Source: Kaistella pullorum
Lineage (GTDB): Bacteria; Bacteroidota; Bacteroidia; Flavobacteriales; Weeksellaceae
Assembly: GCF_014837035.1 (NCBI RefSeq)
Contig: NZ_JACSPS010000004.1
Span: 124,001-188,000 of the forward strand
Length of the DNA stretch: 64,000 bases
Direction of reading: 5' to 3'
Position numbers and translations under genes: made by a program. Shown here piece by piece: positions 26,560 to 35,935 of the stretch (the stretch's first letter is position 1; the number at the start of each line of letters is the position of its first letter). Below the pieces are notes generated by a model. It did no database searches, was not told the DNA's origin, and worked only from the letters and a program-made list of their open reading frames with translations.

Positions 26560-27435
26560 ATGAGCATATTAAAAGGAGTGGGTGTAGCACTGGTTACGCC
26601 ATTTAACGAAGATTTGACTGTTGATTTCGATTCGCTGACGAAATTGGTAGATTACAATATTGAAAATGGAACCAACTATCTGGTAGTTTTGGGAACAACT
26701 GCCGAAGCAGCCACACTTTCTGGCGAGGAAAAAGAGCAGGTCATCTCTCATATCATCAAAGCAAATAGCGGTCGTGTGCCGCTTGTTTTGGGAATCGGAG
26801 GTAACAACACAATGGAAGTAAAAAAACAGATCGAAGAAGCTGATCTTTCGGCATTTGAGGCTGTACTCTCTGTGTCGCCATATTACAACAAACCCAGCCA
26901 GGAAGGGCTTTACCAGCATTATAAAGTTTTGGCAGGCACAGGAAAGAAAATCATCATTTACAATGTACCGGGCAGAACCGGACAAAACATTGAGGCGTCA
27001 ACTACACTAAGGCTGGCAGAAGAATTCCCGAACCTGATCATGATCAAAGAAGCAGCGCCCAACATCCTGCAATATTTCGATATTTTAAGACAAAAACCAC
27101 AGAATTTCGAATTGGTTTCCGGTGATGACGAATTCACTTTACCGGTCACTTTAGCGGGAGGGAACGGTGTGATCTCGGTGATTGGGCAAGGCTATCCGAA
27201 AGAGTTTTCTACGATGGTTCAGCTAGCTTTTGACGTTAAGGTAAAAGAAGCGTACGAGATTCACAATAAATTAGTAGAAATCACCCGACTGATTTTTGCA
27301 GAAGGCAATCCGGCCGGTATAAAGACCGTTTTGGCGGAAAAAGGCATCATTAAAAATCATTTAAGATTACCGCTGGTGAAAGCTTCAGACAGTTTACAGG
27401 ACAAAATAAAATCTGAAATGGCAAAAATCGGATAA
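26560..27435 (+). CDS. dapA: 4-hydroxy-tetrahydrodipicolinate synthase
   Basis: Condenses pyruvate with aspartate semialdehyde in lysine and diaminopimelate synthesis. The 291-residue TIM barrel shows LGTTAEAATLSGEEKEQV (substrate Thr pair), SPYYNKPSQEGLYQHY (catalytic Tyr), YNVPGRTGQNI (Tyr and Arg) and MIKEAAPN with the Schiff-base Lys. All active-site residues are present. It stands alone between divergent and convergent neighbours and ends at a strong terminator. Confidence 0.97.
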   Translation: MSILKGVGVALVTPFNEDLTVDFDSLTKLVDYNIENGTNYLVVLGTTAEAATLSGEEKEQVISHIIKANSGRVPLVLGIGGNNTMEVKKQIEEADLSAFEAVLSVSPYYNKPSQEGLYQHYKVLAGTGKKIIIYNVPGRTGQNIEASTTLRLAEEFPNLIMIKEAAPNILQYFDILRQKPQNFELVSGDDEFTLPVTLAGGNGVISVIGQGYPKEFSTMVQLAFDVKVKEAYEIHNKLVEITRLIFAEGNPAGIKTVLAEKGIIKNHLRLPLVKASDSLQDKIKSEMAKIG

Positions 27436-27440
27436 GATCA

Positions 27441-27464
27441 AAGGCTTCTTTTGAAGCCTTTTTT
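27441..27464 (+). terminator. Terminator of dapA
   Basis: AAGGCTTC-TTTT-GAAGCCTT followed by T residues, overlapping the stop codon of the convergent gene. Confidence 0.85.
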
Positions 27465-28188
27465 AATTACATTCTTGAAGCAGTTCCTGAAAATAACTTT
27501 CACATTTGGCCAGATGCGTCCCATACCACGAGAATGCTTCACCATCAACCAGAATGATCCGCGATTGCGGAAGCTGTTTTTGTAGTTCATCCGCATGTTT
27601 TTGTTTAAATGGATACGGTTCCGAAGACAGAAAAATACAATCGGTTTCCTGGAGTTCTTCGACATCCACAATTGGGTAACGTTTTCGGTTTGCAAAAAGA
27701 TTTTTAAATCCAAGCCGCTGCAGAATCTCGTGGATAAAAGTGTCGCTACCTACCGTCATATAAGGATTTTGCCAAATTAAATAAGCGCAGGTTCTTTCGG
27801 AAACCGGACTGATTCCGTCAAAAATTTCGTTGATTTTTGTATTGAAATGTTGCGCACGTTCACTTTCATTCAGAATATTTCCAAGGGTTTTAAGCAAATA
27901 ATAATTGTCTTCGAGCGTAGAAATATTCGTCATCAAAACTTTAAAGTCCTTTTCTAATTCCTCAATCTGGTCCTTCTCATTTTCTTCTTTATTTGCAATG
28001 ATGAGATCAGGTTTCAACGACTTTATTTTCCCGATATTCAGATTTTTGGTGCCTCCGATAATCGGTACGCCACAAACCTTATCTTCCGGATGAATGCAGA
28101 ATTTTGTACGACCGACAAGGTCAGGACTCTTTAAACCAAGATCAAGGAGTGCTTCAGTAATGCTCGGAACAAGCGAGATGATTTTCAT
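27463..28188 (-). CDS. BtuF/helical-backbone metal-receptor-like protein without signal peptide
   Basis: A 241-residue protein of the periplasmic-binding-protein fold used for cobalamin and iron-siderophore uptake: MKIISLVPSITEALLDLGL, GRTKFCIHPEDKVCGVPIIG, IKSLKPDLIIANKEEN, and a C-terminal IILVDGEAFSWYGTHLAK. Family members are exported, but this one starts directly with the first beta strand and has no signal peptide or lipobox, as is common for this stand-alone Bacteroidota subgroup. No permease or ATPase is adjacent, so transport is uncertain. It is 9 bases from mgtE on the same strand. Confidence 0.75.
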   Translation of the reverse strand: MKIISLVPSITEALLDLGLKSPDLVGRTKFCIHPEDKVCGVPIIGGTKNLNIGKIKSLKPDLIIANKEENEKDQIEELEKDFKVLMTNISTLEDNYYLLKTLGNILNESERAQHFNTKINEIFDGISPVSERTCAYLIWQNPYMTVGSDTFIHEILQRLGFKNLFANRKRYPIVDVEELQETDCIFLSSEPYPFKQKHADELQKQLPQSRIILVDGEAFSWYGTHLAKCESYFQELLQECN

Positions 28189-28197
28189 GAAAGCAAT

Positions 28198-29541
28198 TTA
28201 CAACAATCTGCCGCTCAGTAACAAACCGGCCAGAGAGAAGTAAATGACGAGTCCGGTAACATCTACCAGTGTAGCCACAAAGGGTGCCGACGAAGTGGCC
28301 GGGTCGAGATTGAATTTTTTAAGTACAAACGGTACCATGGATCCCGAAAGCGTACCCCAAATCACGATCATCATCAGTGAAAGTCCAACGCTGACTCCGA
28401 TGAACGACCAATATTCGCCATAATCGAACCAACCCATGAATTGCCAAAGCATAATGCGCAGGAATCCAAGGATACCTAATACTCCGCCCAGAAAAAGTCC
28501 GGTCACAAGTTCTTTTTTAATGACAATCCACCAATCTTTCACCGTGATTTCCTGCAGTGCCATCGCACGGATAATCAGTGTTGCTGCCTGTGAGCCGGTA
28601 TTTCCGCCACTTGAAATAATTAAGGGAACAAAAAGCGTCAGGACCACGGCTTTTTGGATTTCGTCCTCAAAAAAGCTCATCGCCGAAGCCGTAAGAAGCT
28701 GGAAGAAAAAAAGCAAAATCAGCCAAAACCCACGCTTTCGGATCATCTCAAACCAGTGAGTTTGGCGGTAGGGCTCATCCAAAGCCTCCATACCACCAAA
28801 TTTCTGGATGTCTTCGGTGTTTTGCTGCTCGATCTGGTCTAAGATATCATCAATTGTCACTATTCCGACTAAAACGCCGGCTTCGGTAACAATCGGGAGA
28901 GCCGTACGGTCATATTTTTCAAAATACTGCACTGCGTCCTCCTTTGAGGTCGTGGTGGTAATCGCCACAAAATGATTATCGGTAAGTTCAGAAATCAGGG
29001 TATCTTCTTCCGCCAGAAGCAGGGAACCAATTGCGATATCGTCTATCAGCTGGTTTCTCTCGTCCACTACATAAAGGTGGTTCATGGTTTCCATCCTCTT
29101 CCCTACTTTCTTTATCTGCTGCAGACAACGCTTCACCGTCCATTCTTTCCTGATCTGAATGTAATAAGGCGTCATCAGCCTCGCAATGGAGTCTGCATCA
29201 TAGCCAAGCAGTTTCAGCGCGATCCTTCTTTCCTGGGGATTGAGGTGGTTGATTGAATATTTAATGAGTTCATCCGGAAAATCCTCAAACAAGGCCGTCC
29301 GGTCATCGGGTGTCATGGCGTTCAGGATTTCGGAAACATCTTTGCTACCGATATTACGGATGGTTTCTTCCTGAAAATCAGGCTCAAGGTGTGAGAAAAC
29401 GTCAGCTTTGTACTGCTTCGGAACTTTCAGAAACGCCAATACCCGCTCTTTCACGGGAAGTTCACTGAGGGTCTCAGCGATATCGGCAGGGTTGAAAATA
29501 AGTTCTTGTGTATCCAAAGTTTCTGGTTTCTGACCATGCAA
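28198..29541 (-). CDS. mgtE: Magnesium transporter MgtE
   Basis: A 447-residue Mg2+ channel. It has the N-terminal superhelical MgtE_N domain ([20 protein letters not shown]), a CBS pair (about residues 130-250; [20 protein letters not shown]) that senses cytosolic Mg2+, and five transmembrane helices with [20 protein letters not shown] and [15 protein letters not shown]. Domain order and length are normal. No Mg2+ riboswitch-like structure is evident upstream. Confidence 0.94.
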   Translation of the reverse strand: MHGQKPETLDTQELIFNPADIAETLSELPVKERVLAFLKVPKQYKADVFSHLEPDFQEETIRNIGSKDVSEILNAMTPDDRTALFEDFPDELIKYSINHLNPQERRIALKLLGYDADSIARLMTPYYIQIRKEWTVKRCLQQIKKVGKRMETMNHLYVVDERNQLIDDIAIGSLLLAEEDTLISELTDNHFVAITTTTSKEDAVQYFEKYDRTALPIVTEAGVLVGIVTIDDILDQIEQQNTEDIQKFGGMEALDEPYRQTHWFEMIRKRGFWLILLFFFQLLTASAMSFFEDEIQKAVVLTLFVPLIISSGGNTGSQAATLIIRAMALQEITVKDWWIVIKKELVTGLFLGGVLGILGFLRIMLWQFMGWFDYGEYWSFIGVSVGLSLMMIVIWGTLSGSMVPFVLKKFNLDPATSSAPFVATLVDVTGLVIYFSLAGLLLSGRLL

Positions 29542-29594
29542 AAATAGCCAAAATTCTTAGGTATAAAGAATGGCAGTCAAGGATGAACTTGAGA

Positions 29595-30170
29595 TTAATG
29601 ATCAGAGAAAGAAATTGAAGTGTTTTTACGCTTCCGAAGATGCTGCCCGATTAGTTTCAATGCGCCTTCTGTACCGATTTTGATGCTGTTTTCGGCGGAA
29701 CCAAGCATTCGCGCTTTCTTCTTGTACGTATCATAATCGCTTTCAGCGACGAGCTTACCCGTGGAATCATAAAGTTTCAAGCTTACGATTACCTGATTTG
29801 AGAAAACGTATTTACCAAAGCCGACCTTGAAGAACTTCACTTTAGGAACTACCGCAAACGCCGCCGTATTCATCTCGCAATACTGTACAAGATCGGGGAT
29901 TTGAACAGAATCAAAATCAAATGCGGTTTCTACACGCATCATCTTATAATTCCGGTTTCGGGTTACCCGCTCACCTACTGCCTCAAAAAAAGCAGCATAT
30001 GTGGGCTCTTTCACCTCTTCGATTTCCGGATAAACTGTGGGGTTAAAATATAGTACGGTTTTTAATTTCGCAGACTTTTCGCGGGTGACATCCTGCGCCT
30101 GCACCTGGCAGGCGGTAAAAAGGGCAAGAACGCCAAAAGACAACGAAAAAAGGTAGAAATGTTTCATCAT
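29595..30170 (-). CDS. Exported protein of unknown function
   Basis: A 191-residue protein with an N-terminal signal (about residues 1-25, ending TACQVQAQD); cleavage could be by signal peptidase I at AQ-D, or by lipoprotein peptidase at the Cys, though the lipobox is poor. The mature part includes KLKTVLYFNPTVYPEIEEVK, AAFAVVPKVKFFKVGFGKYV and VIVSLKLYDSTGKLVAESDY. The last phrase resembles the beta-strand style of periplasmic assembly lipoproteins, but I do not recognise the family. Single gene, divergent from rpsO. Confidence 0.75.
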   Translation of the reverse strand: MMKHFYLFSLSFGVLALFTACQVQAQDVTREKSAKLKTVLYFNPTVYPEIEEVKEPTYAAFFEAVGERVTRNRNYKMMRVETAFDFDSVQIPDLVQYCEMNTAAFAVVPKVKFFKVGFGKYVFSNQVIVSLKLYDSTGKLVAESDYDTYKKKARMLGSAENSIKIGTEGALKLIGQHLRKRKNTSISFSDH

Positions 30171-30273
30171 TTGTTGCGTTGCAAAAATACAGCCAATACC
30201 TTTAATTTTAATTAAATTTTTAAGATTTTTTTAACGTTTATAAAACATTCAGCAATAATTATTTAAATAACAA

Positions 30274-30304
30274 TTGCGAGTTTATCTGAATAGTTGTACT
30301 TTTG
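30274..30304 (+). promoter_or_regulatory. Promoter of rpsO
   Basis: TTG at 30274-30276, 20 bases, TACTTTTG at 30297-30304: a good Bacteroidota promoter. Start near 30310 gives a leader of about 30 bases. Confidence 0.7.
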
Positions 30305-30339
30305 CACCCGTTACATAATAATCATTAAATAATATTGGA

Positions 30340-30609
30340 ATGTACTTAACAACTGACAAGAAGAAAGAAATCTTCGCAAAACACGGTAAGTCTGATGCCG
30401 ACACCGGAAGCGCGGAAGGGCAAGTGGCTCTTTTCACGTACAGAATCAACCATCTATCCCAGCACCTGAAAGCGAACCACAAAGACTACGCAACGGAGCG
30501 TTCTCTTGTAGCGTTGGTAGGTAAAAGAAAAGCATTGCTGGATTATCTGAAGAAAAAAGACATCAACAGATACCGTGCGATTATCGCTGAATTAGGCTTG
30601 AGAAAGTAA
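30340..30609 (+). CDS. rpsO: 30S ribosomal protein S15
   Basis: The 89-residue helical protein binds the central domain of 16S rRNA. Family motifs are clear: GSAEGQVALFTYRINHLSQH, DYATERSLVALVGKRKALLD and YLKKKDINRYRAIIAELGLR. Unlike the common rpsO-pnp order, pnp lies 17 kb away here. Monocistronic, with its own promoter and terminator. Confidence 0.98.
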   Translation: MYLTTDKKKEIFAKHGKSDADTGSAEGQVALFTYRINHLSQHLKANHKDYATERSLVALVGKRKALLDYLKKKDINRYRAIIAELGLRK

Positions 30610-30628
30610 TCTTTCGCACTAAAAAGAT

Positions 30629-30659
30629 AAAGCAATCCCGAAACGGATTGCTTTTTTTT
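30629..30659 (+). terminator. Terminator of rpsO
   Basis: AAAGCAATCC-CGAAAC-GGATTGCTTT followed by T residues. Confidence 0.88.
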
Positions 30660-30677
30660 ATTTAAATTTTTTAAGCT

Positions 30678-31211
30678 TTAGTAAAGTTCTGCCAGAGTAG
30701 CAAAGAAATCTTCTTCCATGATGCCAAACTGCGAACAGAAAAGCTGCAAACCGCGAAGATCACGCGCAACATCCTCCTTTAGATTTCCGAGTGATAGCTC
30801 GCCAAAGTCTGTGTTTATGGTTATTTCATTGCTTTTCATCTGATAATCTGCTATTTCAAAAGGCAGTTTCCGGAAAAAGACCGATGTCTCGGGAATTCCG
30901 TTCTCTAAAACCTGCGGATAAATTAGAATTCCGCCAGGCGTGATATTTTCTGGAAGAGATTGCCAATTTTGGTCCGTAAAACCGGAACCTATCATCGCAA
31001 TTGTCGGTTTGAAAGCGGCGGCTGTGTTGATATCGCCGGTCGAAAGTATGAGAAAGTCGCTCCCGTTTCTGGTGTCATTCGAGACCCAGGCGGCATTGAT
31101 GTCATTAGTCCTGAAAATCTGCTGCGCAAGAATTGAAATTGAAGGATCAGAACATAAAATCACGGCCCGTGTCCGAAAATCTGCATTATCTGTACCTGAA
31201 GAATCCCTCAT
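30678..31211 (-). CDS. Protein of unknown function
   Basis: A 177-residue protein with no signal peptide. Short hydrophobic strands spaced as in an alpha/beta fold are seen: AVILCSDPSISILAQQIF, DFLILSTGDINTAAAF, TIAMIGSGFTDQNW and GGILIYPQVLENG, then a more helical C-terminus (LKEDVARDLRGLQLFCSQFG). The first strand-turn-helix resembles a Rossmann-type nucleotide site but lacks a GxGxxG. I do not recognise a family. Last gene of the minus-strand set nudix - acyltransferase - lipoprotein - this gene; three bases separate it from the lipoprotein. Confidence 0.7.
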   Translation of the reverse strand: MRDSSGTDNADFRTRAVILCSDPSISILAQQIFRTNDINAAWVSNDTRNGSDFLILSTGDINTAAAFKPTIAMIGSGFTDQNWQSLPENITPGGILIYPQVLENGIPETSVFFRKLPFEIADYQMKSNEITINTDFGELSLGNLKEDVARDLRGLQLFCSQFGIMEEDFFATLAELY

Positions 31212-31214
31212 ATC

Positions 31215-31655
31215 TTATCGGGATTCGCCCGCTACATTGGTTTTAATGATGTTTTCGAATACTGCCACCACCTTATTCCAGCGGTCCTGATCTTTCTCGC
31301 GGATAAGTGAGGCATCAGATTTACTGCCCGAATTAGCGCCTTTCTTTACGATGATGGCCGTTGCCACACGGTCATATACTTTGTTGTAATCTTCCTCAAT
31401 CATGCGGAAACGGTTGTCGGAAAGCGCAGTTTCGATATTCTGCAGGTCGTTTTGGGTGAGTTTAAAGTCTTTTTTAACCTTTTTACCCTGGCGTTCGTAG
31501 ATATAATGTGCGGAAGTTCCCTTAACCCAAAGATTTTCATAAACCGGAAGCAGACCGCCACTGCGCGAATAGCTGTAATCGAAATCTACATATTTCTTCT
31601 GCGTAGTACACGCCGCAAGCAGCACAAGCACAAAGACTGCGATGAATTTTTTCAT
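31215..31655 (-). CDS. Small lipoprotein of unknown function
   Basis: A 146-residue protein with a clear lipobox VLLAAC (Cys 16) after a short signal peptide. The mature domain includes DFDYSYSRSGGLLPVYENLW, LTQNDLQNIETALSDNRFRM and a basic central part. No family was recognised. It follows the acyltransferase by nine bases and precedes the 177-residue gene by three, so it is probably cotranscribed with envelope-lipid genes. Confidence 0.8.
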   Translation of the reverse strand: MKKFIAVFVLVLLAACTTQKKYVDFDYSYSRSGGLLPVYENLWVKGTSAHYIYERQGKKVKKDFKLTQNDLQNIETALSDNRFRMIEEDYNKVYDRVATAIIVKKGANSGSKSDASLIREKDQDRWNKVVAVFENIIKTNVAGESR

Positions 31656-31664
31656 AAGCTGATT

Positions 31665-32468
31665 TTAGTTAGGTAAAGTCTCTTCAGATTTTTGGGCTTT
31701 TAGCTCCTGATCGTAGCCATGAAGAAGGTTGAAATCCTCGGTTTGTTCTATGGCAACCATTATCTTATTCAGGATGGTTTGCGCGTCATCATTGTCGTAA
31801 TCTATGTCAAGCGGTTTTTTAAACTCCATCGTAGGCTTTACGCCTGTAACTTTTACACGCAGGCCTTTTTTGTCAAATGCACGGCGGAAACCGTTAATTT
31901 TAATTGGGATGACAATTGGCCTTTGGTTCTTTACGAGTTTGGCTGTTCCTTTCCTTCCCTGCGCGAATGCGGATGTGGTTCCCTGCGGAAAAGTGATTAC
32001 CCAGCCGTTATCCAGCGCTTTCATAATGTTTTCAACCTCCGTGAGGTCCACCATTCGGTTTACGTTCGCACCTTCTGCACGCCAGGTACGTTTTACGGTG
32101 ACCGCACCGGCGAGTTTGAAGATTTTGGTCATCAGACCTTTATTCATGGTCTCTTCGGCGGCTACATAGTAAAAATCTACTTTTGGGTTTAAAAGGTAAA
32201 CCGGATTTTTAATGGTATTAAGATAACCGTTATTCACCGCGCAAAAAGCATGATACATTGCCGCCACATCGGCGAAATAGGTTTGGTGATTAGACACGAA
32301 AAGCACGTTGGCATCGGGAAGATCCACCAGATTTTCCGCACCGGAAATCTTCAGCTTGTTGAAGCCGTTGAAGCGCCGGTAAGAAACCAGTCCCAGGATG
32401 AAAATGATCAGTCTTTTGAGAAAATAGAAGGTTCCAAACGCGTCCGTGAAAATATTTTTCTTCGCCAT
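31665..32468 (-). CDS. plsC: 1-acyl-sn-glycerol-3-phosphate acyltransferase family protein
   Basis: A 267-residue membrane-associated acyltransferase of the PlsC/LPLAT family, expected to acylate lysophosphatidate in phospholipid synthesis. A membrane segment at about residues 12-28 precedes motif I NVLFVSNHQTYFAD, motif III WVITFPQGTTSAF and motif IV RPIVIPIKIN. Two deviations stand out: motif I has five residues between His and Asp (HQTYFAD) instead of the usual four, and motif III has FPQG instead of FPEG. Function as PlsC is likely but another acyl acceptor is possible. Confidence 0.8.
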   Translation of the reverse strand: MAKKNIFTDAFGTFYFLKRLIIFILGLVSYRRFNGFNKLKISGAENLVDLPDANVLFVSNHQTYFADVAAMYHAFCAVNNGYLNTIKNPVYLLNPKVDFYYVAAEETMNKGLMTKIFKLAGAVTVKRTWRAEGANVNRMVDLTEVENIMKALDNGWVITFPQGTTSAFAQGRKGTAKLVKNQRPIVIPIKINGFRRAFDKKGLRVKVTGVKPTMEFKKPLDIDYDNDDAQTILNKIMVAIEQTEDFNLLHGYDQELKAQKSEETLPN

Positions 32469-32493
32469 TATCAGTTTAAAACAGTGTGCGAAT

Positions 32494-33123
32494 TTACAAA
32501 TTTTTCATCAGATTGCTGAATTCGCTCAGAATCATTGAGGTTGCGCCCCAGATAAGATACCCGTTGAACTCTATCACCGGGACCGCGACACCCCGCGAAC
32601 CGGGAAGAATCCTCATCTGAGGCTTTCCGGCTATGTTCAGCAGCGAATCTACCGGAAATTCAATGAGTTCAGTCGCCTCGCTTTGCTGCAGAAAAAACTC
32701 GGGATTCCGTTTGGTGTAAGACACGTAGGGTTTCACATAAAAATTGCTGGGCGGAATATAGATTGGCGACATCTCGCGGATGACCCGGATATAATGCTGC
32801 TCAACGCCCACTTCTTCGCAGGTTTCGCGTTTTGCAGTATGGGCGAAATCTTCATCGTCAGACTCTTTTTTACCTCCCGGCAGCGAGATTTGGCCGCTGT
32901 GCCGGTCGCGCTCGTTCTCTGTACGCACAATCAGCGGAAAATACCATTGCGAATCTTTAAGGTACAGCAGTATGTTTACAGCGGCAAACTTGGGGTTTTT
33001 AGTAAGAATCTCACCGTAAGAATAAAGCGGACGGTAAGGCGGCGAATAAATTGCGTGCGCATTTTCGCCCGGCAACTCGGCAGCTTGAATTCTTTTCACC
33101 AAATCTCTTCCGAACGTTTCCAT
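32494..33123 (-). CDS. NUDIX hydrolase, CoA pyrophosphatase type
   Basis: A 209-residue nudix protein. The nudix box reads GGKKESDDEDFAHTAKRETC followed by EEVGV, and the spacing matches the CoA/ADP-sugar pyrophosphatase (NUDT7/CoAse) group, in which SLPGGK and a D-x-D-x-x-x-T-A-x-R-E pattern are usual. Downstream VKPYVSYTKRNPEFFLQQSE fits the same group. Likely role: hydrolysis of CoA derivatives. First gene of a four-gene minus-strand set that includes the acyltransferase. Confidence 0.85.
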   Translation of the reverse strand: METFGRDLVKRIQAAELPGENAHAIYSPPYRPLYSYGEILTKNPKFAAVNILLYLKDSQWYFPLIVRTENERDRHSGQISLPGGKKESDDEDFAHTAKRETCEEVGVEQHYIRVIREMSPIYIPPSNFYVKPYVSYTKRNPEFFLQQSEATELIEFPVDSLLNIAGKPQMRILPGSRGVAVPVIEFNGYLIWGATSMILSEFSNLMKNL

Positions 33124-33200
33124 ACCTCAAATATAGGCAAAGACGCCCCGAAAAAGTTTTAAAGGAAAGTTAAAACTTCATGATGAGTCACACTCACGAC

Positions 33201-34121
33201 TCATTTTGAGTTGATAAATTTGAAAACCTGCTTGCGGAATTCATCATTCTTTTCAAAATAAATCAGATGGCCGCCATCAATTTCTGAAACCGTCTGATTC
33301 GGGAATTTAAATAATTTATAATGTTCAGGCCCCACTGCCCAATCTTTTTTGCCCGAAATAACCAGGACCGGAATTTTGATATCGGGTGTAAGCTTCGTGA
33401 AATCGCCGTAATATTCATTAATAGACCACACATTATTCCGGAAACCGTTTTCCTCGGGGCGTTCGGCGTCGATTTTATTTAATGCCGCGAAACTTTCTTC
33501 ACTGTCTGTAAGTAATTTATACAGAAGGTTTTTTTCGCTAAGTTTTCCCATCGCCTCACCAAGGGCCGGCATATGCTGACCATCTTGAATTTGAATTTTG
33601 CTGCCTGTGAGCGAGTTTGCATACGCAACCTGACTTTCTACAGAATTGTTAAGATAGAGCGTCGAATTGACCAAAATCAGACCTTTAAGATGCTCGGGAT
33701 AACGTTTGGCGTAGCTCGCCGCAATGATTCCGCCGAATGAATGTGCCATTAAATATACTTTTTCAGCACCTAGTTTGCTTCGAATGGTCTCAATATCATC
33801 CACCATTTTCGCCACGGAATAATCACCGTTTGACGCTGCGCCAGACCTGCCGCTGCCGCGCTGGTCGTAATACACCATCTTTAGCTTGCTTTCGAGCGTT
33901 TTGCCTTTCAAATCCTCAAAAGAACGGCTCCACATGCCCGGACCACCGTGCACATAGATGCAATAATCTCCGTTTCCGGAAACTTTTGTGAATAATTTCG
34001 TACCGTCCGCAGTGGTGGTAAAGAATTCATTTGCAGGCGTAGGCTTCGGAGAATTTTGCTGCGCATTTAAACTGAAAGGCACGAGCAGTGCAATGAAAAA
34101 AAGGTAAAATGTTTTCATCAT
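33201..34121 (-). CDS. Exported alpha/beta hydrolase, proline-iminopeptidase (S33) type
   Basis: A 306-residue protein with a Sec signal peptide (MMKTFYLFFIALLVPFSLNA). Catalytic elements: oxyanion HGGPGMWSRSFEDL, nucleophile elbow LMAHSFGGIIAAS, acid VISGKKDWAVG and His GGHLIYFE. The HGGPG and the GHSxGG-like elbow point to peptidase family S33 (prolyl aminopeptidases) but lipase-like activity is possible. The start could be Met1 or Met2. Not in an obvious operon. Confidence 0.85.
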   Translation of the reverse strand: MMKTFYLFFIALLVPFSLNAQQNSPKPTPANEFFTTTADGTKLFTKVSGNGDYCIYVHGGPGMWSRSFEDLKGKTLESKLKMVYYDQRGSGRSGAASNGDYSVAKMVDDIETIRSKLGAEKVYLMAHSFGGIIAASYAKRYPEHLKGLILVNSTLYLNNSVESQVAYANSLTGSKIQIQDGQHMPALGEAMGKLSEKNLLYKLLTDSEESFAALNKIDAERPEENGFRNNVWSINEYYGDFTKLTPDIKIPVLVISGKKDWAVGPEHYKLFKFPNQTVSEIDGGHLIYFEKNDEFRKQVFKFINSK

Positions 34122-34192
34122 AAATGGAAGTATTAAATTTTTTCTAACCGCTGATGTGTCGTTTCAATCAACCATTTGTAACAATTTAAAAC

Positions 34193-34222
34193 AAAAAAAA
34201 GAACCACTTCTCAGGGTTCTTT
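34193..34222 (-). terminator. Terminator of RNase G gene
   Basis: Minus-strand AAAGAACC-CTGAGAAG-TGGTTCTTT followed by a T run, 14 bases after the stop codon. Confidence 0.85.
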
Positions 34223-34235
34223 CTTTAGAATTTCT

Positions 34236-35795
34236 TTAATTGGAATAGCTCACCAGCTCCTGCTTTTGTGCATTGATGATTTTATATTCCAAATATTTAA
34301 ATGAGTCACGCGGAATGATGGTCACCCATTTTTTGTATTTCACGTACCATTTTGCCTGGATGCTCATGATCCCTTTGGTAAGATAGGCTTCCACAAACGG
34401 ATGCACATGAAGGAAAATCTTTCCTTTCTCTTTCTGAATGATATTGCGGATCATTTCTTCCATCCTTTCCACTACCACGATTGGCGCTAAGATTTCGCCC
34501 GCAGCGTTCGGGTTCTCCTCTTTGGTTTCAATGATGTTTTCAGGACGCGTGCGCTGTCTCGTAAGCTGAATGAGGCCAAATTTGCTTGGCGGCAAGATCT
34601 TGTGCCGTGCCTTGTCGCGGCTCATCTCGCTTTTCAGGTGTTCGTAGAGATCGCGGCGGTGGTCTGCATTGATCATGTCGATGAAATCTATGACGATGAT
34701 TCCGCCCATATCGCGCAGGCGAAGCTGACGTGCAATTTCTGTCGCGGCCATTTTGTTGACATTCAGCGCATGTTCTCTGCTCGCAGAGTTGCCGGATGAA
34801 ATATTGTTACCGGAGTTTACATCTACCACGTGAAGTGCTTCTGTATGCTCGATAACGAGGTACGCGCCTTTAGAACTGGGGATATTTACGTGTTTTCCGA
34901 AGCTTTGTTTAAGCTGCTTTTCTACGTTGTAATATTCCATCAAAGGAATGGGTTTATCGTAGAACTGCACGATATTTTTGCGTTCCGGCGCGATCACTTC
35001 AAGGTATGAACGCATGTCCTGAACCATCTGCTCATCATCACAAATGATCGATACGAAATCTGCATTGAAATTATCACGAAGGATCGCGGAGGCTTTATCT
35101 TCCTCGCTCAACACGCGGCTTGGAACTTTGTTTTTCTGAAGATTACGGAAAGCGGTTTCCCATTTCTGAACCAGCTGGTTCATGTCATTGTGCAACTCCG
35201 CCACCTTTTTACCTTCAGCAACTGTGCGGATGATTACACCAAAACCTTCAGGCTTAATGCTTTCAATCAAGGTTCTGAGACGCTCACGTTCTTCCGCGCT
35301 CGCTATTTTCTTTGAGATCGAGACACTTTTGTCGAACGGAATCAAAACCAGAAAACGTCCGGTAAGCGAAATCTGTGTAGAAATTCGCGGACCTTTGGTA
35401 GAAATCGGTTCTTTAGTGATCTGGAGAATTACGCTGTCATCTTTGGCGACAACTTTATCGATAAGGCCATTTTTGTGAATTTCAGGCTGGATATCGAAAT
35501 TCTTTAGGGATGAAGTCGACTGTTTTTTAGAAACAGTGTCCTTCAGAAATTTTTTATACGTCAGGAACTGCGGTCCGAGGTCCTGATAGTGTAGGAACGC
35601 GTCTTTTTCGTAGCCAATGCTTACGAAAGCCGCATTCAGGTTTGGCGCAAGTTTTTTCACTCTGCCGATGAACAGATCGCCCACCACAAAGTCGCTTTTA
35701 TCTTCCTGCTCATGCAGTTCAAACAGCCGCCCGTCTTCGAGCAGTGCTATTTTTGATTTTTCATCTTCATGCGATATGATTAATTCTTTCTTCAT
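34236..35795 (-). CDS. rng: Ribonuclease E/G family protein (RNase G)
   Basis: A 519-residue endoribonuclease for rRNA and mRNA processing. The S1 domain is at the N-terminus (ALLEDGRLFELHEQ, GDLFIGRVKKLAPNLNAAFV), followed by the RNase-H-like catalytic part with VIEHTEALHVVDVNSGN and MGGIIVIDFIDM, the catalytic Asp residues of the DNase I-like subdomain. The C-terminal extension of RNase E is absent. Start at MKKELIISHEDEKS (35795); ten additional codons upstream look non-coding. Confidence 0.93.
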   Translation of the reverse strand: MKKELIISHEDEKSKIALLEDGRLFELHEQEDKSDFVVGDLFIGRVKKLAPNLNAAFVSIGYEKDAFLHYQDLGPQFLTYKKFLKDTVSKKQSTSSLKNFDIQPEIHKNGLIDKVVAKDDSVILQITKEPISTKGPRISTQISLTGRFLVLIPFDKSVSISKKIASAEERERLRTLIESIKPEGFGVIIRTVAEGKKVAELHNDMNQLVQKWETAFRNLQKNKVPSRVLSEEDKASAILRDNFNADFVSIICDDEQMVQDMRSYLEVIAPERKNIVQFYDKPIPLMEYYNVEKQLKQSFGKHVNIPSSKGAYLVIEHTEALHVVDVNSGNNISSGNSASREHALNVNKMAATEIARQLRLRDMGGIIVIDFIDMINADHRRDLYEHLKSEMSRDKARHKILPPSKFGLIQLTRQRTRPENIIETKEENPNAAGEILAPIVVVERMEEMIRNIIQKEKGKIFLHVHPFVEAYLTKGIMSIQAKWYVKYKKWVTIIPRDSFKYLEYKIINAQKQELVSYSN

Positions 35796-35935
35796 TGTAT
35801 TACCGAGGAATAAATAAGATTCCAAAGTGCCGGCCAGGATTTCGGCGGACCAATTTACTTCAAAACCGTACGATTTTTATTATAGCTAAAGCCTGATATA
35901 GCCGTGGATTACAAAGTATTTAAAAAACAAAAAAC

